Shown: positions 1-9,900, counted from the first letter of the stretch. The stretch is DNA of 57,936 nucleotides from Chloroflexota bacterium (GCA_019873655.1 JAIOAU010000019.1:1-57936); one strand, 5' to 3'. Numbers and translations are program-made. The notes: generated by a model from the letters alone, not told the origin.

Positions 1-113
1 TGCTTTGGCTGAATTGCCTGCTCCAGAGCCTTTTCAATTGCCGCTCCCTATCCCTTTGTCAGGGGTATGATTTTATGAGACTGTAAAGGTACGAATTTAT
101 GAGACTTTACACA
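1..113. mobile_element. insertion-sequence-like end, left copy of a 113-bp inverted repeat
   Basis: Bases 1-113 are the exact reverse complement of 57824-57936; identity stops abruptly at base 114. The outer tip reads TGTGTAAAGTCTCATAAA inward into the element, which begins TG as many DDE elements do. Two near-direct copies of TTATGAGACT lie within the last 45 bp and resemble transposase-binding repeats. The element body would extend off the window to the left. The family cannot be assigned from this fragment. Confidence 0.6.
2..70 (+). CDS. possible C-terminal fragment of a transposase
   Basis: An open frame enters from the left edge and stops at TGA 68-70, 43 bp inside the element tip. Its last residues, ending PLPIPLSGV, are proline-rich. 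A gene ending just inside the element end, read towards it, is the usual place for a transposase. A second frame is also open over most of this stretch, so the frame choice and the function are inference. The same fragment recurs on the minus strand at the right edge. Confidence 0.25.
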   Translation, partial: ALAELPAPEPFQLPLPIPLSGV

Positions 114-146
114 CTATTCACTCCCCACTCTCTTCTCCCCCAACCC

Positions 147-155
147 TGCTATAAT
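147..155 (+). promoter_or_regulatory. extended -10 promoter, leaderless type
   Basis: TGC followed by TATAAT (150-155) ends 7 nt before the ATG at 163. Transcription would start at or next to the start codon, and no Shine-Dalgarno sequence is present. The same arrangement recurs at several genes in the window. Confidence 0.6.
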
Positions 156-162
156 TCCCCCC

Positions 163-531
163 ATGGACGCCTTCTTCCTCGACCCGGACATCGAGCGTTT
201 CCCGCCCGAATCCGTCCGCATCCGGGCCCTGCGCGCCGACCCCTACCCCGACGGCCGCCGCGTGCGCGTCGCCCTCGAACTCACCCCCTTCCTCCAGCGC
301 CCCAACCTCGAACTCGAACTGACCGACGCCCAAGGCTCCCCTTGCGGCTCGACCAGCCTGGTCGAACCGATGGGCTGGAAACTCGAACTCACCATGCACA
401 TCCGCCCACAGGCACGTGACACATCGCACATGACACCTGGCACATACACCCTCACCGCTACCATCCTCTACCCCGCCCTCGGCGAGACCGACCGCCGCCA
501 AATCGCCTTTGACATCCCTCCCGCCGAATGA
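163..531 (+). CDS. hypothetical protein, 122 aa, beta-rich
   Basis: No signal peptide or membrane segment is visible. The alternating hydrophobic pattern (VRVALELTPF, LELELTDA, GTYTLTATILYP) suggests a single Ig-like or beta-sandwich fold, possibly ligand-binding. I do not recognise a named family. ATG 163 is favoured by the TATAAT 7 nt upstream. The stop overlaps the next gene's ATG (ATGATG at 528), implying translational coupling with an M23 peptidase. An internal stretch around 405-440 is rich in GTGACAC/CACATGACAC words like the intergenic repeats near 55.4 kb and may be a repeat-derived segment. Confidence 0.7.
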   Translation: MDAFFLDPDIERFPPESVRIRALRADPYPDGRRVRVALELTPFLQRPNLELELTDAQGSPCGSTSLVEPMGWKLELTMHIRPQARDTSHMTPGTYTLTATILYPALGETDRRQIAFDIPPAE

Positions 532-1466
532 TGCCCCCCTCCCTCCGCCCTCCCCGCCGAACACGGAACACCGTTCACCGAACACTGAACACTGGACACT
601 GTTTACTAATTACTATTTACTGTTTACTAATGACCGCTCTCTTCGCCTCCTGCTCCCCCTCTGTCCAACCAACTTCAGCCTCCTCGCCTCTTTCCTCCCC
701 TACCCCTTCAATCACCCAATCCCCCAATCCCTCAATCACTCAATCCCCCACCCCCTCAATCACCCAATCCCCCAATCCCCCAATCACTCAATCCCCCAAT
801 CCCTCAATCACCCAATCCCCCAATCCCCCAATCACTCAATCCCCCAATCCCTCAATCACCCAATCCCCCAATCACTCAATCCCCCCCATCTGCTCGCCCT
901 TGCGCAACCATCCTTTGGAACAACTGCCTTCCCTCGTCTCGTGGTCCTTCCTCCCCGCTCCCCCCGATCGGCACTACGGCCTCGACCTGGGCCACTGGGC
1001 GCTCGGCGACGAAGAATCCTCCCTCTACGACCCCGTCCAGGCCGTGATGGACGGCCGCGTGGCAGGCGTCGTCCTCGACCGGCCGCCCTCCGGCCACATG
1101 ATCCTCATCGAGACGCCCTACGAACGGCTGCCGGCGGCGCTCATCGAAGCGGTCAGCATCCCGCAGGGATTTTCGGTCTACCATGAGTACGCCCACCTGG
1201 CCGACCCGCCCGACCTCGCCATCGGCCAGGCCGTCGCCTGCGGCGAATACCTCAACCGCGTCGGCCTGACCGGCTGGACGGTCGCCCCGCACCTGCACCT
1301 CGAAACCCGCTACGGCCCGCCGGGTTTCACCTTCGAGGCCATGGCCTACTACACTGGCGACGCCACCCCCGTCGAAATGGCCGCCTACGAGACCTGGTTC
1401 CTGAGCGGCCAGTACCAGGCCTTTGACCCGATGATTCTCCTTTCCCTGACTCTCTCCCAACCATGA
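528..1466 (+). CDS. M23-type (LytM-like) peptidase domain lipoprotein with repeat linker
   Basis: This is a 312-residue protein. A basic N-terminus and hydrophobic stretch end in the lipobox-like LFASC (Cys about 42), so it is probably an outer-face lipoprotein. Next comes a low-complexity linker of eight-residue SITQSPNP repeats (about residues 60-118), then a LytM/M23 fold. HYGLD supplies the first metal ligands and HLHLE the HxH pair. The family cleaves peptide cross-links in peptidoglycan or acts as a non-enzymatic activator. The start is coupled to the upstream stop. Both the hydrophobic part of the signal sequence and the linker are encoded by repetitive DNA (GAACACTG and TTTACTAATTAC words, then CAATCCC words). 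This suggests that repeats were recruited as coding sequence. Confidence 0.8.
   Translation: MMPPSLRPPRRTRNTVHRTLNTGHCLLITIYCLLMTALFASCSPSVQPTSASSPLSSPTPSITQSPNPSITQSPTPSITQSPNPPITQSPNPSITQSPNPPITQSPNPSITQSPNHSIPPICSPLRNHPLEQLPSLVSWSFLPAPPDRHYGLDLGHWALGDEESSLYDPVQAVMDGRVAGVVLDRPPSGHMILIETPYERLPAALIEAVSIPQGFSVYHEYAHLADPPDLAIGQAVACGEYLNRVGLTGWTVAPHLHLETRYGPPGFTFEAMAYYTGDATPVEMAAYETWFLSGQYQAFDPMILLSLTLSQP
707..885 (+). repeat. 24-bp tandem repeat inside the M23 gene
   Basis: About seven to eight degenerate copies of a 24-bp unit built from CAATCMCC words (consensus CAATCACYCAATCCCCCAAT plus CCCY) encode eight-residue SITQSPNP units. The unit length preserves the reading frame. The copies differ mainly by C/T and A/C changes. 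Confidence 0.9.
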
Positions 1467-3280
1467 ACCCTGCCCCCCGCCTCTCGCGCCTCCTTTTGCT
1501 CCTCGTCAGCCTGAGTCTGCCGCTGGTCGGCGCGGCCGGCTGCGGGTCCGAGACGCCCGCCAGCCCCGCCCTGACGCCCCTCGAATCGGCCTCCCCCACC
1601 CCCCTCCAGCCCGCCGATTCCGAAGCCACGGCCACCCCGCCGCCCCCCGGCGCGCTCCAGAACCTGCTGCTCCTCTCCTTGACAGAAGGCGGCTATGCGC
1701 ACCTGTACGCCTACTCGCCGGAGATCCTCCCCCTCACCCGCCTGACCGCCGACCCCTGGGACGACCTCTCCCCCGCCCTCAGCCCCGACGGCCAGTGGGT
1801 CGCCTACGCCTCCCGCCGCAACGGCTACTGGGACCTCTACGCCCTCAACCTGCAGACCGGCCAGGTCAACCGCCTGACCGACACCCCCGCCTACGACGGC
1901 GCTCCCTCCTGGTCGCCCGACGGCCAATGGATCGTCTATGAAACCCTGGTTGGAGACAGTTTGGACATCTACGTCCGCTCGGTGACCGACCCGGCCCAGT
2001 CCCCCCTTCCCGTCAGCGAAGGCCCGGCCATGGACACCTCCCCCGTCTGGTCGCCGCTTGGGAGACAGGTGGCCTTCGTCTCCAACCGCAGCGGCGACCC
2101 CGAAATCTGGCTCGCCGACCTCGACCGCGTCGGCGAGGAGCGCTTCACCAACCTCAGCCGCAGCCCCAACAGCGTCGAGTCCCATCCCGTCTGGTCGCCC
2201 GACGGCAGCCGTCTGGCCTGGGGTTCGACCAGCCTGGAGACCGGACTCTCCGGCATCTACGTCTGGGACAGCCGCCAGCCCAACGCCGCCCCGCGCTGGA
2301 TCGGTTCGGGAGACTGGCCGGTCTGGCGGGGAGAGGGCCAGATTCTGACCCGTCTGCCGGCCGCCAATCAGACCTTCCTGACCGCCTACGCGGCCGACAA
2401 CGGCGCGCTGACGCTCCCGCCGGTCCTCCTGCCGGGCGCGTTGCGCGGCCTGGCGGCGCTGCCCTCTCTGGCCTGGCCGCTCCCGCCCGCCCTGCAACAG
2501 GCCGCCGCCGCCAGCCTGCCGCCCCTCTACCTGCCCGCCATCACCCCTGCCCCCAACGTCCCCGCCGGGCGGGCCAACCTGGTCCGGCTGCAAGGCGTGG
2601 ACGCCCCCTACCCGCAACTACACGACATGGCGGACGAATCCTTCCAGGCCCTGCGCGCCCGCCTGGCCGCCGATTCCGGCTGGGATGTGCTCGGCAACCT
2701 GGAAAACGCCTTCGTGCCTCTGACCATCCCCCTCGAACCCGGCCGCGGCGAAGACTGGCTCTACACCGGCCGCGCTTTCAGCCTCAACCCGGTCCTGCTC
2801 AACGCCGGCTGGATGGTCGCGGTGCGCGAAGACATCGGCCCGCAAACCTACTGGCGCGTCTACCTGCGCACCCGCGCCCAGGACGGCTCGCAAGGCCAGC
2901 CGCTCACCCAGATACCCTGGGATTTCAGCCTGCGCTACCGTGGCGACCCCTCCGCCTACGAGGCGGGCGGGGCGTTGATGTCTGCCGTCCCGGGCGGCTA
3001 CTGGCTCGATCTGACCTCCCTGGCCGCCCAGTACGGCTGGGAGCGCCTGCCCGCCCTGGCCAACTGGCGTTCTTATTTCGGCGGGGCGCGCTTCAACGAA
3101 TTTGCTTTCACCCAGGGCCTCGACTGGCGCTCGGCCATGCTCGAACTCTATCCGCCCGAGGCGCTCGTCACCCCCACCGTCGTCATCCCGCCCACCCGCA
3201 CCCCCACCCGCACCCCGCGCGGCTACCAGACCCCGACCCTCACCCGCACTCCCACCCCGCGCCCGACTTTCACCCCCTAG
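1463..3280 (+). CDS. TolB-like beta-propeller lipoprotein with C-terminal globular domain
   Basis: The 605-residue product starts by ATGA overlap with the M23 gene. The signal peptide ends in lipobox GAAGC. Residues about 70-310 contain at least five PD40/TolB-type blades, each with the SPDGxxVAY or WSPDGxxIVY signature. Such proteins usually bind partners or sense envelope material. Residues about 320-585 form a second domain containing a DSGWDVLG-type segment, which I do not recognise beyond CAP/SCP-like sequences seen in this phylum. The C-terminus is a TPTRTP low-complexity tail. It probably works with the two flanking M23 lipoproteins at the cell surface. Confidence 0.8.
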   Translation: MNPAPRLSRLLLLLVSLSLPLVGAAGCGSETPASPALTPLESASPTPLQPADSEATATPPPPGALQNLLLLSLTEGGYAHLYAYSPEILPLTRLTADPWDDLSPALSPDGQWVAYASRRNGYWDLYALNLQTGQVNRLTDTPAYDGAPSWSPDGQWIVYETLVGDSLDIYVRSVTDPAQSPLPVSEGPAMDTSPVWSPLGRQVAFVSNRSGDPEIWLADLDRVGEERFTNLSRSPNSVESHPVWSPDGSRLAWGSTSLETGLSGIYVWDSRQPNAAPRWIGSGDWPVWRGEGQILTRLPAANQTFLTAYAADNGALTLPPVLLPGALRGLAALPSLAWPLPPALQQAAAASLPPLYLPAITPAPNVPAGRANLVRLQGVDAPYPQLHDMADESFQALRARLAADSGWDVLGNLENAFVPLTIPLEPGRGEDWLYTGRAFSLNPVLLNAGWMVAVREDIGPQTYWRVYLRTRAQDGSQGQPLTQIPWDFSLRYRGDPSAYEAGGALMSAVPGGYWLDLTSLAAQYGWERLPALANWRSYFGGARFNEFAFTQGLDWRSAMLELYPPEALVTPTVVIPPTRTPTRTPRGYQTPTLTRTPTPRPTFTP

Positions 3281-3281
3281 C

Positions 3282-4352
3282 ATGAAGACCATCCTTCCGC
3301 TCCTGCTGGCTGTCCTTCTGCTTGCTTCGTCTGCCTGCGGCCGCGCCGCCGGGGACGAAACGCCTGCCGGTGAACTCCCCACCCCCTCCCCAACCGCCGC
3401 CCTCGACCCCGGCAACCCGCTCGCGCCGGATCAGACTCCCCCGCCTCCCGCCGCCCCGGCCGACGCCCTGCGCTTCGAACTGCCCACCGCCATGGAACCG
3501 ATCTCCGCCTGGCGTCCGCCGCTCTATCCGGTGCCCTGGGCGCCCTCGCCCTACGACCATTTCTACCTCGAGCGGCCGATCGCCGCCGACGAGGTCAACT
3601 GGCCGCTGCCCAACTACCGCTACGGCGGAGTCTTCTTCTCCAGCGGGCAGGTGCACACCGGCATCGACATCCCCGCCGAATACGGCGCGCCCGTCCTGGC
3701 CGCCGGCCCGGGGACGGTCGTCTCGGCCGGCTGGGGCCTGTTCGAAGACAACCCCGCCTCCCCCTACGGCCGGGCCGTCGTCCTGCGCCACGACTTTGGC
3801 TACCAAAACCAGCCTCTCTTCACCGTTTACGCCCATCTCTCCGAGATCGACGTCATCCCCGGTCAGTGGCTGGCGACCGGCGAAGTGCTGGGCAACGTCG
3901 GCGACAGCGGCCACACCACCGGCCCGCACCTGCACTTCGAAGTGCGCCTCGGCTCGGACCAATTCTTCTCGACCTACAACCCCGAACTGTGGCTCTCGCC
4001 GCCCCAGGGCTGGGGCGTGCTGGCCGGCCGGGTGATGGACACCAACCGCAACCTGCTCGCCACTTACCAGGTCTTCGTCATCGCCGCCGACAGCGGCCAG
4101 ACCTGGGAAGTGCGCACCTACGGCTCGGAGGCCGTCAACTCCGACCCCTACTACCGCGAGAACCTGGTCATCAGCGACTTGCCGGCGGGCCTCTACACCG
4201 TCCGCATTTTCTACTACGGCGTCAGAAAAGAGACCGAGATCGAAATCCTGCCCGGCCGGGTCTCCTACTTTACCTTCCAGGGCTATTTGGGCTTCGCCCC
4301 CGGCCCGCCTCCCACGCCCGACCCCCTCGAGGCGCTCAGCCCCGCCCCTTGA
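3282..4352 (+). CDS. M23 family metallopeptidase lipoprotein
   Basis: The gene encodes a 356-residue precursor. ATG 3282 follows the upstream stop by 1 nt and gives a clean signal peptide (LLLAVLLLASSAC lipobox). A proline-rich linker leads to a peptidase domain with HTGIDIP (first His/Asp), a Gly-rich AAGPGTVVSAGWG strand and HLHFEV (HxH). These are the standard LytM zinc ligands, so peptidoglycan endopeptidase activity is likely. Residues about 250-345 form a beta-rich C-terminal domain (AGRVMDTNRNLLATYQVFV) resembling carboxypeptidase-regulatory folds. An earlier in-frame start at 3102 would read through the preceding gene and is rejected. Confidence 0.88.
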   Translation: MKTILPLLLAVLLLASSACGRAAGDETPAGELPTPSPTAALDPGNPLAPDQTPPPPAAPADALRFELPTAMEPISAWRPPLYPVPWAPSPYDHFYLERPIAADEVNWPLPNYRYGGVFFSSGQVHTGIDIPAEYGAPVLAAGPGTVVSAGWGLFEDNPASPYGRAVVLRHDFGYQNQPLFTVYAHLSEIDVIPGQWLATGEVLGNVGDSGHTTGPHLHFEVRLGSDQFFSTYNPELWLSPPQGWGVLAGRVMDTNRNLLATYQVFVIAADSGQTWEVRTYGSEAVNSDPYYRENLVISDLPAGLYTVRIFYYGVRKETEIEILPGRVSYFTFQGYLGFAPGPPPTPDPLEALSPAP

Positions 4353-4376
4353 CGTATCGAACATCTGTGCTATACT
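4349..4376 (+). promoter_or_regulatory. recA promoter with an SOS-like box between -35 and -10
   Basis: TTGACG (4349-4354), a 16-nt spacer and TATACT (4371-4376) form a strong sigma-70 type promoter. Inside the spacer, CGAACATCTGTGCT (4358-4371) matches the left half of the Gram-positive LexA box CGAAC-N4-GTTCG and part of the right half. LexA control of recA is expected from general knowledge; this particular site is inference. The leader is about 100 nt. Confidence 0.6.
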
Positions 4377-4481
4377 GTGCATGGACATCCGAAAAACACG
4401 AAACCTTCAACCCATTCGTTAAATTCGTGTCATTCGATGCCAAAACACCTGCGCACCTGAAAACCAAACGAGAGGTCAACT

Positions 4482-5564
4482 ATGGCTCGCAAATCCGATT
4501 CTGCATCCGAGGGCCGCATGGACGAAGCGCGGCGCGCCATGCTCGAAAAAGCCGTCGGCGACATCCTCAAACGCTACGGCGACGGCTCCATCATGCGCCT
4601 GGGCGAAGCCCACAGCATGGTCGTGGACGCCATCCCCACCGGCTCGCTCTCGCTCGACCTGGCTCTCGGCGTGGGCGGCATCCCGCGCGGCCGCATCACC
4701 GAAATCTACGGCCCCGAATCCTCCGGCAAGACCACCATCTGCCAGCACATCGTCGCCGAGGCCCAGAAACTGGGCGGCACCTGCGCCTTCGTGGACATGG
4801 AACACGCCCTCGACCCGGCCTACGCCGCCCGCTGCGGCGTGGACATCGACAACCTGCTCGTCTCCCAGCCCGATACCGGCGAGCAGGCCCTCGAAATCAC
4901 CGAGACGCTGGTGCGTTCGGGCGCGGTGGACGTCGTCGTCATCGACTCGGTCGCCGCCCTGGTGCCGCGCGCCGAGATCGAAGGCGATATGGGCGACGCT
5001 ACCATGGGCGCCATGGCCCGCCTGATGAGCCAGGCGCTGCGCAAACTCTCCGGCGCCATCAACCAGACCAAGACGGCCGTCATCTTCACCAATCAACTAC
5101 GCCAGAAAATCGGCGTCATGTTCGGCAACCCGGAGACGACCACCGGCGGCAACGCGCTGAAATTCTACGCCTCCGTCCGTCTTGACGTGCGCCGAATCCA
5201 GGCCATCAAGATCGGCGCTGAAATCGTCGGCAACCGCACCCGCGTCCGCGTCGTCAAGAACAAGGTCGCGCCCCCCTTCCGCACCGCCGAATTCGACATC
5301 ATGTACAACGAGGGCATCTCCAAAGTCGGCGACCTGATCGACCTGGCCACCCAACTCGAAATCATCGAAAAACGCGGCGCCTTCTTCTCGTACGGCGACA
5401 TCCGCATCGGCCAGGGCCGCGAAAACGCCAAAGAATTCCTGCGCCAGAACCCCGACCTGGCCCAGGAAATCGAAATGGTCGTGCGCCAGCGCGCCGCCGG
5501 CGGCGAAGTGGCCTTGCCGCTCACCCCGGCCGCGGACAGCGACGAGGCCGACCTCGGCGAATAA
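4482..5564 (+). CDS. recA: recombinase RecA
   Basis: RecA polymerises on single-stranded DNA, drives strand exchange in homologous recombination and triggers LexA self-cleavage. The protein has 360 residues, a typical length. Walker A is GPESSGKTT (77-85) and Walker B is [13 protein letters not shown]1/L2 regions are present ([55 protein letters not shown]). The C-terminal tail is acidic. No intein or frameshift is seen. AGAGG at 4471-4475 supports ATG 4482. The gene stands alone behind its own promoter between envelope lipoprotein genes. Confidence 0.98.
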   Translation: MARKSDSASEGRMDEARRAMLEKAVGDILKRYGDGSIMRLGEAHSMVVDAIPTGSLSLDLALGVGGIPRGRITEIYGPESSGKTTICQHIVAEAQKLGGTCAFVDMEHALDPAYAARCGVDIDNLLVSQPDTGEQALEITETLVRSGAVDVVVIDSVAALVPRAEIEGDMGDATMGAMARLMSQALRKLSGAINQTKTAVIFTNQLRQKIGVMFGNPETTTGGNALKFYASVRLDVRRIQAIKIGAEIVGNRTRVRVVKNKVAPPFRTAEFDIMYNEGISKVGDLIDLATQLEIIEKRGAFFSYGDIRIGQGRENAKEFLRQNPDLAQEIEMVVRQRAAGGEVALPLTPAADSDEADLGE

Positions 5565-5586
5565 GCATCCGGCAGAGGCGACCCCC

Positions 5587-6171
5587 ATGAACACAGGCCA
5601 GCCATTGCGACCAGCATTTGCCCCCCGGCCTGTGTTTCTCTTTTTCCTCGCCCTTCTGGCCGCGTTGAGCGGACTGACAGCCTGCGGCGAACCCCCTCCG
5701 ACCTACCTGCCGCCGACGACCGCCCCCACCGCGACCGCCACCGTCACGCCCACCCCCCTGCCGCCCACGGCGACCGCCTCGCCCACCCCAACCGTCGCCC
5801 CCAGCCCAGAGCCGACCGCCACGCCGCCCCCGCCCTGCGTCGCCGACCTCGACTTCCTCGGCGACCTGACCATCCCGGACGGGACGAGCGTCCCCCCCGG
5901 CAGTTCGCTCGACAAGCAATGGCTGGTGCAAAACAGCGGCACCTGCAACTGGGACAGCCGCTACCGTCTGCGCCTGATCTTCGGCGATCCGCTCGGCGCG
6001 GACGTCGAACAGGCGCTCTATCCCGCCCGCGCCGGGACTCAAGCCGTGATACGCATCCTCTTCACTGCGCCCCCAACCCCCGGCTCGTACCGCTCCGGCT
6101 GGCAGGCTTTCACGCCCGCCGGCGACCCTTTTGGCGAACCCATCTTCATCGAGATTGTCGTCGCGCCGTGA
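5587..6171 (+). CDS. NBR1-Ig-like domain lipoprotein
   Basis: A signal peptide with lipobox LTAC (Cys about 33) is followed by a 45-residue TPTPT/PSP linker that probably spans the cell wall. A C-terminal Ig-like domain (about residues 80-194) carries the conserved pattern LDKQWLVQNSGTCNWDSRYRL, characteristic of the NBR1-type Ig domain first described in the human autophagy receptor and common in Chloroflexota lipoproteins. It probably mediates protein binding or adhesion; no catalytic residues are expected. It starts 22 nt after recA without an obvious ribosome site, so it may be co-transcribed. Confidence 0.8.
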   Translation: MNTGQPLRPAFAPRPVFLFFLALLAALSGLTACGEPPPTYLPPTTAPTATATVTPTPLPPTATASPTPTVAPSPEPTATPPPPCVADLDFLGDLTIPDGTSVPPGSSLDKQWLVQNSGTCNWDSRYRLRLIFGDPLGADVEQALYPARAGTQAVIRILFTAPPTPGSYRSGWQAFTPAGDPFGEPIFIEIVVAP

Positions 6172-6237
6172 GACCTCACAGGCTCTTTGGTTTCCCGAAT
6201 CCCCCGAATCTCCTGTTCCAGCATGCGCAGGATGTTT

Positions 6238-6258
6238 TATAATATTCCCAAAGGAGTG
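6238..6258 (+). promoter_or_regulatory. TATAAT box next to a ribosome-binding site
   Basis: TATAAT at 6238-6243 is followed 6 nt later by AAAGGAGTG (6250-6258), 7 nt before ATG 6266. If this is the -10 box, the mRNA would begin almost on the Shine-Dalgarno sequence. No good -35 is visible. Confidence 0.45.
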
Positions 6259-6265
6259 AACAGAT

Positions 6266-6667
6266 ATGAATATCAAGGTTATTGAAGGTATTGGACCCGC
6301 ATACGCCAAAAAACTGGAAAAAGCAGGCATCCACACCACCGAGGCCCTGCTGAAAGCCGCCGCCAGCGCCAAAGGGCGCAAGGCCCTGGCCGCCGAGACG
6401 GGCATCAGCGAAGACTTGCTCCTCGAGTGGGTCAACCATGCCGACCTGTTCCGCGTCAAGGGCATCGGCGGCGAATACGCCGACCTGCTCGAGGAAGCCG
6501 GCGTGGACACGGTGGCCGAACTTGCCAAGCGCGTCCCCGAAAAACTGTACCAGAAAATGGTCGAGGTCAACCAGGCCAAGAATCTGGTCAACCGCATGCC
6601 CGGCCCCACTCAGGTGGCCGACTGGATCGAACAAGCCAAACAATTGCCCAAAGTCGTCACCCATTAG
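6266..6667 (+). CDS. DUF4332 helix-hairpin-helix protein
   Basis: The 133-residue soluble protein contains two helix-hairpin-helix-type motifs, IEGIGPAYAKKLEKAGI near the N-terminus and VKGIGGEYADLLEEAGV near residue 60. These match the DUF4332 family. HhH motifs normally bind the DNA backbone non-specifically; the cellular role of DUF4332 proteins is not established. The strong ribosome site AAAGGAG fixes the start. It is monocistronic, with a terminator candidate 150 nt downstream. Confidence 0.85.
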   Translation: MNIKVIEGIGPAYAKKLEKAGIHTTEALLKAAASAKGRKALAAETGISEDLLLEWVNHADLFRVKGIGGEYADLLEEAGVDTVAELAKRVPEKLYQKMVEVNQAKNLVNRMPGPTQVADWIEQAKQLPKVVTH

Positions 6668-6817
6668 GCTCTATACAACCGCCAAGTAACGCAGAGAGCG
6701 CCAAGCAACATTTCAAGTTCGCCAAGAGACAACCTTAATGTCGTTTGCGCCTTGGCGGCGATTGCTATTTTGAAAAATGTAGAGGCAAGACCATATCTTG
6801 CCCTACGAAAGCATAAT

Positions 6818-6848
6818 GACCGCCAGTTCTGGCGGCCATTGTGTTTTT
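6818..6848 (+). terminator. rho-independent terminator candidate
   Basis: CCGCCAG-TT-CTGGCGG (6820-6835) is followed by CCATTGTG and a T-run (6843-6847). It faces the DUF4332 gene and lies in a 250-bp gap before the converging cydDC gene. The rest of the gap (6668-6817) holds CGCCAAG-rich low-complexity words and no gene that I can see. Confidence 0.55.
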
Positions 6849-6917
6849 GAAGAGGATTTGGAGACAGCCATTTCAGTTGCTGCTGGCAGTCCGCCGTTTG
6901 CATTCCAGCAATTCCTC

Positions 6918-9900
6918 TCAATTTTCTTTCAGAAAACGACTCTGAATCTCGTAAAGACGCCGGTACAGCCCGCCCTGCTGCAACAAGTCGGCGTGGCGGC
7001 CTCGCTCGACCACCCGGCCCCTCTCCAGCACCAGAATCTCGTCCATGGCCTCCAGCCCCACCAGCCGGTGGGTGATCAGCAGCAGCGACCGGCCGCGCGT
7101 CTGCGCCAGCAGGGTGGCCAGGATGTCGGCCTCGGTCAACGCGTCCAGATTGGCGGTCGGTTCGTCGAGCAGGAAGAGCGGGCTGTCTTTCAACAAGGCG
7201 CGGGCAATCGCCAGACGCTGGCGTTCCCCGGCGCTCAGCCGCATGCCCCGCTCGCCGACCAGCGTCTGATACCCATCGGGCAACGAGGCGAGGAAATTCC
7301 GCAGGCGGGCCTGAGAAATCGCCGCCTCCAGTTCCTGTAAACTGGCCTCCGGGCGGGCCAGACGCAGATTCTCGGCCAGGCTGGCATGGAACAAGTACGT
7401 GCGCTGGGAAACGACCGCCAGCGGCCGCCGCGCCTCGGCAGGCGTCATGTCCAGCAGATCGCGTCCATCGAGGAAAATGCTGCCCCGCGGCGGATCCCAG
7501 AAGCGCTGCAGGAGCGCCGCCAGGGTAGATTTGCCCGCCCCGCTCGGCCCGACCACCGCCAGGCGTTTGCCGGGCGGCAAGTCGAAGGAGACATCCTGCA
7601 AAACCGGCCGCTCGCCGCCGGGGTAGGCAAAGGTGAGGTGCGAAACCCGCCAGGCCGGCGCGGCGGCGAAGGCGACGCGTCCGCCCGGCGGCGCGGCCGG
7701 AGAGGCCGCCTGGGCGTCCACAATCTCGAACAACCGCCGGGCCGATTCCAAACTGGCCGCCAACGTCTGCGCGGCCAGCGGCAGAGGCGTGAGGGCCTCG
7801 AAACTGGCCAACACCACCAGCCCCAGCACCGGCAGCATGACGCCCGACAGCACCCCGGCGGTCACCAGAGGGATCGAGAGGAGCAGGGTCAGCCAGAGCG
7901 CCAGACCCGGCAGCAGGACGTTGGCCGCCGCCGCCAGGCCGGTCAGATTCGCCAGCCGACGCTGCGCCCGACCGACCGCTTCGGCTTCCGCTGCGATCCG
8001 GGCGGCAAAATCGCGGCCGCGGTCGAAGGCCAGCAAATCGGCCAGTCCCTGCACCCCATCGAGCAGACGGACTCGCAAAGCCGCCCGCCGCTCCGTCAGA
8101 TTCGCCGCCGCCGGCCGGCTGAGCGCCTGCAGCGCCAGCGGAAGCCCGAAACCGAGCAGCAAAGCAAAGCCGGCATACATCCAGCCCAACGGTTCGTGGA
8201 AAGCGCCAAGGAAGAACGCTGTCAGGAGGGTCACGATCAGGGCCGAGAGCGGCGGCGCGACCGAACGGACGTAGAAATTCTCCAGCACGTCCACATCGGC
8301 GACGATGCGGTTGAGCAGATCGCCGCTGCGGTACTGCATCAGGCGCGCCGGAGCCAGCGGTTCGAGGCGGGCGTAGAACCAGGTGCGCAAGCGAGCCAAC
8401 AGGCGAAAGGTCACATCGTGCGAGACCAGCCGTTCCAGGTAGCGCAGGAGGCCGCGCGCCAGTCCGAAGAACCGCACCCCCACGATGGCCATCTGCAAAT
8501 CAGCGATGGACGGATGCAGCGCCGCCGAGGCAATCAACCAGGTCGAAGTCCCCATCAGGCCGACGTTTGCCCCCACCGTCAACGCTCCCAGAAAGACCGA
8601 CAACGCCACCCATCGCCACGAGCCGTTCAGAAAATGCAGCAGGCGCAAGACGAGCGGCGCCCGGCGGGGAAGGGACAAATCCATCGAGGGCGAATCGGAC
8701 GGGGCCTCCGTCAGGCGGGGCGGAGACGGCCGGGAGGTCTGCTCCGCCTCGGGCGGCTGCGCCGTCTCTCCCCGCCCGATCAGGCGGGCGTACAAGCCGC
8801 CAGCGTTCGACAACTCAGCGTGCGCGCCGCGCTCCACCACCCGCCCGCCGTCCAGGACGAAGATTCGGTCGGCCCCGACGACGGTGTTCAGGCGGTGGGC
8901 GATGGTCAGGACGGTGCGCCCGCGCATGAGACGATGAACCGCGTCCTCGAGGAGGGCTTCGGACTCGGGGTCCAGGCTGGAGGTCGGTTCATCCATGATG
9001 AGGAAGGGGGCGTCCTTGAGGAAAGCGCGCGCCAACGCCAGACGCTGCGCCTGTCCACCGCTCAGGCGCGCCCCCTCCTCGCCGATGACCGTCTCGAGTC
9101 CCTGCGGCAGGCTGCGGACGAATTCGTCCAGGTGGGCGGCGCGCAGGGCGGCGTCCATCTCCTCCCGGCTGGCACTCGGTTTGGCTATGCGCAAATTGTT
9201 TGCCAGCGTATCATGGAACAAATACGGCGTCTGCGGAACCCAGGCCACCTGCGCCCGCCAGACCTGCAGCGGGATGGCCGTCAGCGGCGTGGAGCGGCCC
9301 TCGGCGAGAAGCGTCATCTGCCCCGCGCTCGGCTCGAGGAAACGCAGCAACAGCGCCGCCAGGGTGGACTTCCCCGCCCCGCTCGGCCCGACCAGCGCCA
9401 GGCGCTGCCCGGCGCGGACTTCCAGGTCAATGCCCTGCAAGGCCGGAGCCGAGTCGCCGGGGTAGGTCAGGGAAACGCCCTCCAGGACGAGCGACCACTC
9501 AGCCGGGAGGGTCCCCGGCCAGGCAGAGGGGACGTCAGGCGTCTGGGCTTCCTGGCGCGGGACTGGCGCGTCGAGAATCTCGAAGATGCGGCGGGCGGCG
9601 GTCGTTCCGGCCATGCCGGCATGAAAACGCAGGCCCAGCATGCGCAGCGGCAGATAGAATTCGGGCGCCAGCAGCAGGACGAAAAACGCCTGGCGGAACT
9701 CCAGCCAGCCGTAGAGCAGGCGCAGACCGATCTCGACCGCCACGACCGCGGTGCTCAAGGTTGCCAGCAATTCGAGCGCCAGCGCCGAAAGGAAGGTGAC
9801 CCGCAAGACCGAGAGCGTCACCCGGCGATAGCGGTCGGAGGCGTCGGCCAGTTCGGCGATGCGGTCGCGCTCGCGCCCGAACTGTTTGAGCGTGACCAAC

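Noticed and set aside
163-531. Long minus-strand frame at 118-585 as the real gene
   Set aside because: The plus-strand gene has a promoter at the right distance and stop/start overlap with the next gene; the minus frame is Gly-rich shadow sequence.
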